From Flavobacterium hydatis (GTDB lineage: Bacteria > Bacteroidota > Bacteroidia > Flavobacteriales > Flavobacteriaceae), in the NCBI RefSeq assembly GCF_000737695.1, contig NZ_JPRM01000038.1, positions 1 through 47,726 of the forward strand: 47,726 nt of DNA. Reading direction: 5' to 3'. Both the position numbers and the translations under genes were made by a program. Position 1 is the stretch's first letter, and each line of letters opens with the position of its first letter. The notes under the pieces are model-generated. The model saw only the letters and a program-made list of their open reading frames with translations, was not told where the DNA came from and did no database searches. Below, in pieces: positions 32,262 to 41,237 of the stretch.

Positions 32262-32299
32262 AAAAAGGTGTTCATTGTAATAATGAACACCTTTTTTTA
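32262..32299. terminator. Terminator between the alcohol dehydrogenase and SAM hydrolase genes
   Basis: AAAAAGGTGTTCATT and AATGAACACCTTTTT form a long stem with a 5-6 nt loop and T run; it serves convergent genes. Confidence 0.87.
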
Positions 32300-32313
32300 T
32301 TTAATAATTCAGG

Positions 32314-33201
32314 CTATTTGCTAATTGTAATACTCCAATTAGCTCCGCTATAAATTTTATATTTTTCAGAAAAATTACCTTGGTTTACTGCCAATGAAAA
32401 GTTTAAAAGGCTATTAAAGTAGCAAACATCAATTCCGAGTTTAACCTCGCCAAAAGTATGTACCAGTTTTAGTTTTCCGTCATATACTTTTTTAGCTCCA
32501 TCGAAGATTTGAATTTTTACAAAATCTCCTGCTTTCAAATCTAAATTGGCAAATGTCTTTTTATCGATATTCGTCCAGACATTCCCATATTGAATATCTA
32601 AAATAGGGATTCCACCTTTGATAATTCCTTTCTCATAAACAGGTTTTTGATAGTCTATTTTCACTACTTCATTAGGTAGTTTTGGTCCAACTTGGTCAAA
32701 AGTAATTGTTTTTGATGCCAAACGTGCGCCTGTATAAGCATATACATCACGACCATGAAAGGTATATGATTCACTCGAATCCTGACGACGGTTTTTGACT
32801 TCGTCAATCTCGCGAATCTCTTGAATGCCCAATTGTTCTGCTATCAAAGTTAAAGTTCCGTTGTCTGGAGTTACAAAATAATGACCAGATTTAGTTAGCA
32901 ATACAACCGAATGTCTTGCAGTTCCAACACCTGGATCACAAACTGAAACAAACACCGTTCCTGCGGGATAATATTGGGCTGTTTGTGATAGGCGATAAGC
33001 GGCTTCCCATATATTATATGCTGGGATTTCGTGTGTTAAATCGAATATCTTCAGATCGGTAGAAACACCCATTGCAACTCCTTTCATAGCTGATACTGCA
33101 CCGTCTTTTAATCCAAAATCGGACTGAAAAACCAAAACGTTATTCTGCGAAAAGCTGTTAAAAGTAACTGCACACAAAAAAAGTAATAATCGTAGTTTCA
33201 T
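32314..33201 (-). CDS. Exported SAM hydrolase-like protein (DUF62/S-adenosylmethionine hydroxide adenosyltransferase family)
   Basis: The 295-residue protein has the DUF62 signatures FQSDFGLKDG, DLTHEI, VSVCDPGVGT, VTPDNGTL and FHGRDVYA. The Asp-Arg-His triad used to activate water in SAM hydroxide adenosyltransferases is present at Asp89, Arg96 and His149 with the usual D-x6-R spacing. The known reaction is SAM + water to adenosine + methionine. The unusual point is a clear N-terminal signal sequence (MKLRLLLFLCAVTFNSFS, then QNN), so the protein should be exported while SAM is cytosolic. It is monocistronic and convergent with the alcohol dehydrogenase. Either it acts on extracellular SAM or the fold has another substrate. 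Confidence 0.85.
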   Translation of the reverse strand: MKLRLLLFLCAVTFNSFSQNNVLVFQSDFGLKDGAVSAMKGVAMGVSTDLKIFDLTHEIPAYNIWEAAYRLSQTAQYYPAGTVFVSVCDPGVGTARHSVVLLTKSGHYFVTPDNGTLTLIAEQLGIQEIREIDEVKNRRQDSSESYTFHGRDVYAYTGARLASKTITFDQVGPKLPNEVVKIDYQKPVYEKGIIKGGIPILDIQYGNVWTNIDKKTFANLDLKAGDFVKIQIFDGAKKVYDGKLKLVHTFGEVKLGIDVCYFNSLLNFSLAVNQGNFSEKYKIYSGANWSITISK

Positions 33202-33226
33202 TTTTTATGTTATTTAGTGATAGAGA

Positions 33227-33276
33227 TTTAACCGCAAAGGTCGCAAAGATTTACGCAAAGATTGCAAAGTTTTAGT
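33227..33276. repeat. CGCAAAG-type repeat fragment
   Basis: AACCGCAAAGGTCGCAAAG and ACGCAAAGATTGCAAAG, the left half of the family seen at 6836. It lies between the SAM hydrolase and mgtA starts, where no clear TAnnTTTG promoter was found on either strand. Confidence 0.5.
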
Positions 33277-33388
33277 CTGAATATGTTGATTACTGAATTA
33301 ATCATTCTTTAGAAATTGTTCTACAAAAAATATTCTAAAATTTTATAAGTTATTGATTATCTTTATGTAAACCATTAATTTGTGATTT

Positions 33389-35941
33389 ATGGAAAGCAAG
33401 TCTGATGTTGAAAATAGTTTTTGGAATTTAAGCATAGATGATGCTTATCGTAAGTTAGATGCAAGTCCTAAAGGGCTGAACGATTCAGAGGTTGCACGAA
33501 GGCTCAAGCAATACGGACCTAATACATTAAAGAACAATGCCAATACTTCGATGTTTATACTGTTTCTTTCGCAGTTTAAAAGTTCAATTACCTTATTACT
33601 TATCGTTGCAGCCATATTATCTGCTGGTTTAGGAGATATATCAGATACTTTGATTATTCTCTGTATCATATTATTAAGTAGTCTTCTTGGCTTTTGGCAG
33701 GAAAAAGGAGCTGCAAATGCGGTAAAAGAACTACTAAAAATGGTTCGGCTAAAGTGCAGAGTTATAAGAAACGGTGATTCAAAAGAAGTTGCTGTAGAAG
33801 AAGTCGTTCCGGGAGACGTGGTAACTTTATCTGCGGGAGATATTATTCCTGGGGATTGTCTGATTTTGGATTCTAAAGAATTATTTGTTGATGAAGCTGC
33901 TTTTACCGGAGAAACTTTCCCTGTAGAAAAGAGTAGTGGCGAACCGCTGCCTGTAAATACAGTACTCTCTAAAAGAAGTAATACCTTGTTTATGGGAGCA
34001 AGTGTTATAAGCGGAAAAGCAACTGCACTTGTTATGGCAACTGCAAAACAAACCGAATTCGGAAAAATATCTACTAATCTTCAGTTAAGAGCACCCGAAA
34101 CCGATTTTGAACTCGGAATACGCAAATTTGGGTACTTATTAATGGAGGTTACCTTAATTCTTGTAATCATTATTTTTGGTGTAAACGTATTTTTACACAA
34201 ACCTATTCTCGATTCATTTTTGTTTTCTCTTGCACTGGCAGTAGGGTTAACACCGCAATTGCTTCCTGCAATTATAAGTGTAAATCTTTCGACAGGAGCA
34301 AAAAGAATGGCAAAATTACAGGTTATTGTAAAGCGTCTTTCGTCTATAGAAAATATCGGAAGCATGAATATTCTTTGTTCTGATAAAACAGGTACGATTA
34401 CCCAAGGAAAAGTAAACTTAAAAGATACCTTGGATATCGAAGGAAACCACAATGATAAAGTATTGCAATACGCTTGGATAAATGCATCGATGCAACAAGG
34501 ATTTCGCAATCCCATAGACGAAGCAATATGTATATCGTATAAAGAAACCACCACTACATATATAGCCCAATCGGAGATTCCGTATGATTTTATCCGAAAA
34601 CGTTTAACGATTGTAGTAAAGGGAGATAAAGAGAACTTGGCTATTACCAAAGGAGCGCTAAACTCTATATTATCGATTTGTACGCATGCTGAAGTTTCTG
34701 ACGGGAAATTATCGGATATATCAGAATCTAAAGCATCTATATTAAAACAATATCAAGAATTAAGCGAAGCAGGTTTTAGAACTTTGGGTGTAGCCTATAA
34801 ACCTGTTACTGATGCAAATGATTTTACACGTGATGACGAAAAAGAAATGGTTTTCCTAGGATTTATCACCTTGTTTGATCCTCCTAAACCAAACGTTGAG
34901 GAAATAATCAATAAATTAAATACGCTGGGTGTAAAGCTTAAAATTATTACAGGAGATAATGCGCTTGTAGCAAAAAGTCTAGCCTTGCAAGTAGGAATTA
35001 AAAAGCCAAAAATACTTACTGGTGCCGAATTACAAAAAATGACCAAAGCAGCGTTAATGCGTCAGGCAATAGATACCGATATTTTTGCCGAAGTAGAACC
35101 CAATCAAAAAGAACGTATTATTTCTATATTAAAAAGTAGCGGTAATGTAGTAGGATTTATGGGCGATGGTATTAATGATGCTCCCGCATTGCATACTGCC
35201 GATGTTGGTATATCAGTAGATACAGCTGTAGATGTTGCTAAGGAAGCTGCAGATATCGTATTATTAAGTCAGGATTTGGGAGTTTTGACAAATGGTATTA
35301 TCGAAGGACGAAAAACGTTTACCAATACCATGAAATATATTTTTATGGCTACCAGTGCCAATTTCGGAAATATGTTTAGTATGGCTGGAGCTTCGTTATT
35401 TCTTCCGTTTTTACCCTTATTACCCAAACAAATTTTATTGACAAATCTCTTAACGGATTTTCCAGAAATGGCAATTGCAACCGACCGTGTTGATGATCTT
35501 AATATACAAGCACCACAGCGTTGGGATATTTCTTTCATCAGGAAATTTATGATTGTTTTCGGGTTATTAAGCTCCGTATTCGATTTCTTGATGTTTGGTA
35601 TTCTGTTGTTTATTTTTCATGCTAAGGAGAAAGAATTTCAAACTGCATGGTTTATAGAATCTGTAATTTCTGCAACATTAATTGTACTTGTGGTACGAAC
35701 CCGTTTACCATTTTTTAAGAGCTTACCAGGTAAGTATTTGTGTATTGCGACTGCTATAATTGTATTGTTTGTGCTCGTGTTACCATTTACACCATTATCT
35801 ACATGGTTTGATTTTGTTAAACTACCCTTTGTAATCTATATATGGATGTTTTTATTAATAACAACCTACATAATATCAGCCGAAATTGTCAAGCATAAGT
35901 TCTATAAAGTCATGATAAAAAAGCATAGAAAGAACCATTAA
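33389..35941 (+). CDS. mgtA: Mg2+-importing P-type ATPase, MgtA/MgtB (P3B)
   Basis: The 850-residue inner-membrane ATPase moves Mg2+ into the cytoplasm. It has the N-terminal cation ATPase region (LSIDDAYRKLDASPKGLNDSEVARRLKQYGPN), actuator loop TGE at 173-175, phosphorylated Asp332 in CSDKTGT, and the hinge MGDGINDAPAL. TM4 AVGLTPQLLPAIISVNLS and the following ENIGSM are MgtA-type rather than Ca2+ or heavy-metal-type; no CPC or N-terminal metal-binding domain exists. The C-terminal six helices are complete. No MgtC or obvious Mg2+ riboswitch is beside it. It is an isolated unit, followed by a long empty gap. Confidence 0.93.
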   Translation: MESKSDVENSFWNLSIDDAYRKLDASPKGLNDSEVARRLKQYGPNTLKNNANTSMFILFLSQFKSSITLLLIVAAILSAGLGDISDTLIILCIILLSSLLGFWQEKGAANAVKELLKMVRLKCRVIRNGDSKEVAVEEVVPGDVVTLSAGDIIPGDCLILDSKELFVDEAAFTGETFPVEKSSGEPLPVNTVLSKRSNTLFMGASVISGKATALVMATAKQTEFGKISTNLQLRAPETDFELGIRKFGYLLMEVTLILVIIIFGVNVFLHKPILDSFLFSLALAVGLTPQLLPAIISVNLSTGAKRMAKLQVIVKRLSSIENIGSMNILCSDKTGTITQGKVNLKDTLDIEGNHNDKVLQYAWINASMQQGFRNPIDEAICISYKETTTTYIAQSEIPYDFIRKRLTIVVKGDKENLAITKGALNSILSICTHAEVSDGKLSDISESKASILKQYQELSEAGFRTLGVAYKPVTDANDFTRDDEKEMVFLGFITLFDPPKPNVEEIINKLNTLGVKLKIITGDNALVAKSLALQVGIKKPKILTGAELQKMTKAALMRQAIDTDIFAEVEPNQKERIISILKSSGNVVGFMGDGINDAPALHTADVGISVDTAVDVAKEAADIVLLSQDLGVLTNGIIEGRKTFTNTMKYIFMATSANFGNMFSMAGASLFLPFLPLLPKQILLTNLLTDFPEMAIATDRVDDLNIQAPQRWDISFIRKFMIVFGLLSSVFDFLMFGILLFIFHAKEKEFQTAWFIESVISATLIVLVVRTRLPFFKSLPGKYLCIATAIIVLFVLVLPFTPLSTWFDFVKLPFVIYIWMFLLITTYIISAEIVKHKFYKVMIKKHRKNH

Positions 35942-36419
35942 TTTATTATTTGGTTTCAAATTATAAAATAGAACACGAGATGTTTTTAAAATGAAACTTA
36001 TTAATCGTTGGTTTTCAGCAGAATAATTGTCCTAGGATCTTTAGTCGTCTAAGATGAATTAAATCTTTAGTTTGTTTTTTTGTTAGCTTGAAAATGATAA
36101 CCATATAAGTTATGTAAGTTCATTTAAAGAGAGTGTTTAAAAGCTTATTTTCTTAAATAAATTATATGGTTCAAAATAGTTTTATGGAATTTCTGTTGAA
36201 TTAATTTATCGTTTATTTATGATTGCAATAGTTTTATTTAAGGAAAAGTGTTAAAATAATCGTTATATTTGATATGATTATTCGTTTTGGACAATGTTAC
36301 TATGAATAATGTACCAAATCCCCCTTTTTTAGTCAAATCCATATTACGCTCAAAGCAAATTTTTCTTATCTAAGACTCAGGTTACAATTTATATTTCTTA
36401 ATTTAAATTAATTACAAGT
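35942..36419. other. AT-rich gap of 478 bp before the MacAB operon
   Basis: No gene, repeat or terminator is evident. TATATTTG at 36264-36271 fits a -7 element but has no suitable TTG upstream and is 149 bp from the next start. A weak inverted repeat ATTATTC/GAATAAT (36277-36283 and 36304-36310) follows it. It may be a regulated promoter region for the efflux operon. Confidence 0.35.
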
Positions 36420-37760
36420 ATGAGGTCATTTATGATAAATACTTTAATGGCGATTTTGATTATTAATTCCGTGTGTATTAGTGCACAAACTATCGAACCT
36501 AATCAATTGCCTGTAGTATGGAATTTAGAACAATGTATTGCATATTCTAAGCAGCAAAACATTCAGATTAACACGTTACGTTTAACAACAAAATCTACAG
36601 AACAAGATTTGTTGTTATCTAAGGCAGCAAAGTATCCTAATCTTTTAGGCAACGCTTCGCAAACATTTACTAATGCAAAAAATGCCGATTTAGTAGTAGG
36701 AGGTTTCCAAACCCAATCGAGTTTTGCGGGTAATTATTCTTTAGGATCTTCGATGGTTTTATACAACGGAGGTTATTTAAATAATGATGTTAAGCAGAAA
36801 GAATTATTTATAAAATCGGCACAATTTAATGCCGAAGCTGCCGAAAATGATGTTACTGTACTTATTACACAAGCTTATTTAACGATTCTTTTGGCAAAAG
36901 AAAATAGCGTGTATTTAGGTGAAATTGTCGAAACTTCGAAAGCGCAACTCAAACTAGGTGAACTCAAATATAATGCAGGAAGCATTGCCAAGAAAGACTT
37001 TGTTTTATTAAAAGCACAACTCGCTACAGATAATTATAATTTAATCGCTTCGCAGAATAACGAACGCCAAAATGTATTGACTTTAAAACAGTTATTACAA
37101 CTTCCGTCAGGATATAATTTAAATATTCAGAAACCAGAAACTTTGGTTACAACCTTACCGGTAATAAATCTAGAAGATGCTCAGAAATTAGCATTAGAAC
37201 AGCGACCAGAAATAAAAAGCAGCCAATTAGATAGGGACGCAGCCGATTTGGAATTATCAAAATCTAAAGCAGGTTTTATACCTACACTTAGCGCAAGCGG
37301 GACATTGGCTTCGGGATATTCAGATAATCAAACAACTCCATTTACATCACAGCTAGATAATAATTTTTATCAGCGTGCAGGACTTACTTTATCTATTCCA
37401 GTATTTAATAATCGGATAGCCAAAACAAGTGTCGAAAAATCAAAAATAGCAGTAGATCAATCTAAACTCAATCTTACTAATACAGAAACGTTGCTTTCGC
37501 AAAAAGTAGAACAAGCTTATATAAATGTACTCAATGCACAATCTCAGTTTGCCGCAGCACAAGAACAATTAGACGCTAATACAGAAAATTATCGCATTGC
37601 AAACGAACAATTAAGACTAGGCGGAATTAGTACGGTAGATTATCTTTTGGAGAAGAATTTATATGTTCAGGCGTATCAAAATTTTATACAATCAAAATTT
37701 AATGCTGTCGTGAGTTTAAAAATATATGATTTCTATAAAGGAGATCCAATCAAACTATAA
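36420..37760 (+). CDS. TolC-family outer-membrane efflux protein
   Basis: The 446-residue protein has a signal peptide (MRSFMINTLMAILIINSVCISA, cleaved before QTIEP), with no lipobox, unlike the two NodT-type channels earlier in the window. OEP repeats are visible: WNLEQCIAYSKQQNIQINTLR at the start, ALEQRPEIKSSQLDRDAADLELSKSKAGFIPTL in the middle, and QLRLGGISTVDYLLEKN near the end. It is the first gene of a MacAB-type operon: the adaptor starts 10 bp after its stop. It should form the exit duct of the ABC efflux pump encoded by the following genes. Confidence 0.9.
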   Translation: MRSFMINTLMAILIINSVCISAQTIEPNQLPVVWNLEQCIAYSKQQNIQINTLRLTTKSTEQDLLLSKAAKYPNLLGNASQTFTNAKNADLVVGGFQTQSSFAGNYSLGSSMVLYNGGYLNNDVKQKELFIKSAQFNAEAAENDVTVLITQAYLTILLAKENSVYLGEIVETSKAQLKLGELKYNAGSIAKKDFVLLKAQLATDNYNLIASQNNERQNVLTLKQLLQLPSGYNLNIQKPETLVTTLPVINLEDAQKLALEQRPEIKSSQLDRDAADLELSKSKAGFIPTLSASGTLASGYSDNQTTPFTSQLDNNFYQRAGLTLSIPVFNNRIAKTSVEKSKIAVDQSKLNLTNTETLLSQKVEQAYINVLNAQSQFAAAQEQLDANTENYRIANEQLRLGGISTVDYLLEKNLYVQAYQNFIQSKFNAVVSLKIYDFYKGDPIKL

Positions 37761-37770
37761 AATTATAAAA

Positions 37771-39042
37771 ATGAAAAAAAGTAAATTAATAATCATTATC
37801 ATCATCGGATTATTACTTATAGGTTGCATCGGGTACTTTATCTTTCATAAAGATAATAATACGGTTGAACTGATTACAGAGAAATCCCATTATGGAGATG
37901 TAGCAACGAGTGTAACGGCAACGGGAAAAATTCAGCCTGTAGATACCGTTGCAGTAGGAACACAAGTATCGGGTACCATCCAGAAGGTATTTGTCGACTT
38001 TAATTCGGTTGTAAAAAAAGGACAATTATTGGCTCAAATAGATCAATCCTTATTGCTTGCACAAGTAGAGCAAACAACTGCCAATTTGCAATTATCAAGG
38101 AGTAATTTAAGTTACCAATTATCTAATTTTAACAGACAGTCAGAATTGTACAAAGCGGGAGGAATTAGTAAAGCCGATTACGAAACTGCCCGAAACCAGT
38201 ACGAAGTTGCCCGAGATAATGTAAATAGTGTTGCAGCGCAATTAAAATCAGTTCAAAAAAGTCTTTCGTTTACCAATATATTTTCGCCAATTGATGGAAC
38301 AGTTTTATCTAGAAAAGTTAGTGAAGGGCAAACGGTAGCTGCAAGTTTAAATACGCCAACGTTATTTAGTATTGCCAAAGATCTTACCAAAATGCAAGTT
38401 CAGGCATCGGTTGATGAGGCTGATGTTGGGAATGTAAAAGTAGGCGAGAGTGCGAGTTTTACCGTTGATGCTTTTCCTGATGATGTTTTTAAAGGAACAG
38501 TAATCGAAGTACGGTTGCAACCAACAATTTCTTCGAATGTGGTTACGTATACAACCATTATTAATGCTCCAAATGATGATTTAAAGCTAAAACCCGGAAT
38601 GACGGCCAATATCATAATTTATACCAAAGAAGTAAAAAATGCATTGCTTATTTCTGCGAAAGCAATTGCTTTTCAGCCCGATTCGACTTTAGGAAAGCAA
38701 TTTAAAATCAGGAAAATATTTCTAGGAAATAATAGCAAGAATAAAGGTAGCGGAGGTAGTTATAAGAATAAAACAAATACGGCTTCATTAGGTAATAAAC
38801 CTCAAAATGATACTGTAGATCATAAGAAAGCTATTGTATGGAAAAAAGTTGGAGATTCGATTATACCGAAACATATAAAAATTGGATTAGATGATGATGT
38901 TAATGTACAAGTAATTAAAGGTATAACAGCACAAGATGAAATTATTACCGGAGTTAATTCCTTAAAACAATCTAAGAACTCTAAAGGAGCCGATTCGAGT
39001 CCGTTTATACCAAAGCGTGGCGGCGGCTCAGGAAAAAAATAA
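37771..39042 (+). CDS. MacA-like periplasmic adaptor (HlyD family)
   Basis: The 423-residue adaptor starts at 37771 (MKKSKLIIIIIIG); an in-frame ATG 45 bp earlier lies inside the tolC-like gene and gives a poor start. One membrane anchor at about residues 5-24 precedes lipoyl/hairpin domains (TGKIQPVDTVAVGTQVSGTIQKVFVDFNSVVKKGQLLAQID), a short coiled-coil, and SPIDGTVLSRKVSEGQTVAAS, which is characteristic of MacA-type adaptors. A Ser/Gly/Lys-rich insertion (about 322-347) and a basic Gly-rich tail are not typical and look like flexible linkers. It sits between the TolC-like and ABC genes. Confidence 0.9.
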   Translation: MKKSKLIIIIIIGLLLIGCIGYFIFHKDNNTVELITEKSHYGDVATSVTATGKIQPVDTVAVGTQVSGTIQKVFVDFNSVVKKGQLLAQIDQSLLLAQVEQTTANLQLSRSNLSYQLSNFNRQSELYKAGGISKADYETARNQYEVARDNVNSVAAQLKSVQKSLSFTNIFSPIDGTVLSRKVSEGQTVAASLNTPTLFSIAKDLTKMQVQASVDEADVGNVKVGESASFTVDAFPDDVFKGTVIEVRLQPTISSNVVTYTTIINAPNDDLKLKPGMTANIIIYTKEVKNALLISAKAIAFQPDSTLGKQFKIRKIFLGNNSKNKGSGGSYKNKTNTASLGNKPQNDTVDHKKAIVWKKVGDSIIPKHIKIGLDDDVNVQVIKGITAQDEIITGVNSLKQSKNSKGADSSPFIPKRGGGSGKK

Positions 39043-39071
39043 TAGTATTTGAGAAGATAAAATAGAAAGTG

Positions 39072-39833
39072 ATGGGAAAAAAGATTCTGGAAATACAAGA
39101 CTTAATAAGAGAATTCACGATGGGATCTGAAACAGTTAGAGCCTTAAAAGGTATTTCTTTTGATGTTATGGAAGGGGAGTTTCTAACCATTATGGGAAGT
39201 AGTGGTTCTGGGAAAACTACGTTACTTAATATTTTGGGATGTTTAGATAAACCTACAGGCGGGAATTATTTATTAGATGAGGTAAATGTAAAATCATTAT
39301 CTAAAAATGAACTGGCAGCACTGAGAAACACAAAGATTGGTTTTATTTTTCAATCCTATAATCTCTTGGCACGAACTTCGGCTATAGAGAATGTAGAACT
39401 CCCATTATTATACAATTCTAAAGTTTCTACCAAAGAAAGAAGAGAAAAAGCCATTCATGCATTAGAAGCTGTAAAATTAGCTGATCGTTTAGATCATTTT
39501 CCTAATCAACTTTCTGGAGGACAACAGCAGCGTGTTGCAATTGCCAGAGCATTAGTAAATGATCCTGTAATGATTCTTGCCGACGAAGCCACGGGAAATC
39601 TAGATACCAGAACTTCTTATGAAATCATGGCTTTAATCCAGGAACTAAATTCACAAGGGAAAACAATAATTTTTGTAACACACGAGCCAGATATTGCTGC
39701 TTTTAGCAACAGAACGGTTACACTTAGAGACGGGAGAATAATTAAAGATTTTAATAACCAAAACATAAAATCTGCTAAACAAATGCTTGCAGATTTTCGT
39801 GTAGATGAAGATTATAAATATGAAAATAGCTAA
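39072..39833 (+). CDS. MacB-type ABC transporter ATP-binding protein
   Basis: The 253-residue ATPase starts at ATG 39072 (a GTG lies 3 bp upstream). Walker A GSSGSGKTT is at 42-50, Q-loop FQSYN at 93-97, signature LSGGQQQRVA at 147-156, Walker B MILADE at 167-172, D-loop NLD and H-loop His204. All catalytic residues are kept. It belongs to the LolD/MacB/FtsE-type family. Its stop overlaps the permease gene by 14 bp. Unlike E. coli MacB, ATPase and permease are separate proteins here, which is usual in Bacteroidota. Confidence 0.94.
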   Translation: MGKKILEIQDLIREFTMGSETVRALKGISFDVMEGEFLTIMGSSGSGKTTLLNILGCLDKPTGGNYLLDEVNVKSLSKNELAALRNTKIGFIFQSYNLLARTSAIENVELPLLYNSKVSTKERREKAIHALEAVKLADRLDHFPNQLSGGQQQRVAIARALVNDPVMILADEATGNLDTRTSYEIMALIQELNSQGKTIIFVTHEPDIAAFSNRTVTLRDGRIIKDFNNQNIKSAKQMLADFRVDEDYKYENS

Positions 39834-41040
39834 TCTTTTTCTAATAGCCCTAAAAGCTTTACGCCGTAATAAACTTCGAGCATTATTAACAATGCTAGGA
39901 ATTATTATTGGGGTGGCTTCTGTAATTGCAATGGTTGCGATAGGGCAAGGGTCTAAAAAAAGTATTCAGGATCAATTATCGAGTATGGGATCTAATATGA
40001 TTACAATTAGACCTAATAGTAATGTTACGGCGGGAGCACGTTTAGATATATCTAGCGTTCAGACTTTAACCCTTAGTGATGTTGATGCTCTAAAGAAAGA
40101 ATCTAAACATTTAAACGCTATTTCTCCTGCCGTATCTAGTAAAGGGCAAGCAATAAATGGCTCTCTTAACTGGCCAACTACAATGCAAGGCGTAAGTATA
40201 GATTATTTAAAAATTAGAGATTGGCCGCTAAAAGAAGGAATTGCTTTTAGAGAATCGGATATTCATACAGCCAATAAAGTTTGCTTGATTGGGCAAACTG
40301 TTGTAGATAATATTTTTCCTTACGGAGCAAACCCTATAGGGCAGATAATTCGGTTTAACAAAATACCATTCCGTATTATTGGTATATTAGAGTCTAAAGG
40401 AGAAAATGCATTCGGACAAGATCAGGATGATATTATCATTTCCCCTTTTACGACAGTGCAAAAAAGAATAACAAACTCTATTTACTTGCAAAACATCTAC
40501 GCATCTACAGCCGATGAAAGTCAGACACAATTAGCCACAGACGAAATAGAGCAAATTATGCGTACAGCACATCGATTAAAAGCCAAAGATGAGGATGATT
40601 TTTCGGTACGAACACAAGCAGAATTAATTAATACATTTAGTTCTACAAGTCAGTTATTAACGGTATTACTAACGGCTATTTCGGGAATTTCTCTTTTAAT
40701 AGGCGGAATCGGAATCATGAATATCATGTACGTTTCGGTTACGGAGCGAACTAAAGAAATAGGATTACGAATGTCTATTGGGGCAAACGGAAGAGATATA
40801 TTATTGCAATTTCTGGTCGAGGCAATTCTGATTAGTTTAACAGGAGGATTGATAGGGATTGTTTTAGGAATAATTGCATCAGAACTGATTCAATATTTTT
40901 TGCATTGGCCTACATTAATTTCAGAATCTTCGGTTATACTTTCGTTTTTGGTTTGTGCTATAACAGGAATCTTTTTTGGATATTATCCTGCATTAAAAGC
41001 ATCAAAACTAGATCCGATAGAAGCCTTACATTATGAATAA
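39820..41040 (+). CDS. MacB-type ABC transporter permease (FtsX family)
   Basis: The 406-residue membrane protein starts best at 39820 (MKIANLFLIALKALRRNKLRALLTMLGIIIGV); an ATG 15 bp earlier is also in frame. TM1 is at about 16-40, a large periplasmic MacB-PCD domain runs to about 275, then three C-terminal helices with the conserved GIGIMNIMYVSVTERTKEIGLRMSIGA stretch. Such pumps expel macrolides, peptides or toxins from the periplasm with TolC by a mechanotransmission mechanism. It is the last gene of the operon; a terminator lies at 41201-41230. Confidence 0.92.
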   Translation: MKIANLFLIALKALRRNKLRALLTMLGIIIGVASVIAMVAIGQGSKKSIQDQLSSMGSNMITIRPNSNVTAGARLDISSVQTLTLSDVDALKKESKHLNAISPAVSSKGQAINGSLNWPTTMQGVSIDYLKIRDWPLKEGIAFRESDIHTANKVCLIGQTVVDNIFPYGANPIGQIIRFNKIPFRIIGILESKGENAFGQDQDDIIISPFTTVQKRITNSIYLQNIYASTADESQTQLATDEIEQIMRTAHRLKAKDEDDFSVRTQAELINTFSSTSQLLTVLLTAISGISLLIGGIGIMNIMYVSVTERTKEIGLRMSIGANGRDILLQFLVEAILISLTGGLIGIVLGIIASELIQYFLHWPTLISESSVILSFLVCAITGIFFGYYPALKASKLDPIEALHYE

Positions 41041-41200
41041 TTTCTATATTAAGATAACAATAAATTATTTCCTGAATCATCTTTATACGCCGATATTCAG
41101 AGGTTTTCTTCGGGTTAACTCCTCTAAATTTAAAATTAACAGGAGTCTTAATAATGTTTTGTAAACAATCTATGATATTGCTAAACAAAACTTTTTATAA

Positions 41201-41230
41201 AATGCCGTTTCGATTTGAAACGGCACTTTT
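41201..41230. terminator. Bidirectional terminator between MacB and DUF4374 genes
   Basis: ATGCCGTTTC and GAAACGGCA(C) form a stem with a 5-nt loop, flanked by A's and T's. The converging genes end at 41040 and 41238. Confidence 0.83.
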
Positions 41231-41237
41231 AATCACA

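Noticed and set aside
33202..33388. Mg2+ riboswitch or leader in front of mgtA
   Set aside because: The gap is mainly a CGCAAAG-type repeat fragment and AT-rich sequence; no M-box-like pairing was seen.
34081..34650. Long minus-strand frame within mgtA
   Set aside because: It is antisense to conserved P-type ATPase motifs and has no recognisable domain or start context.
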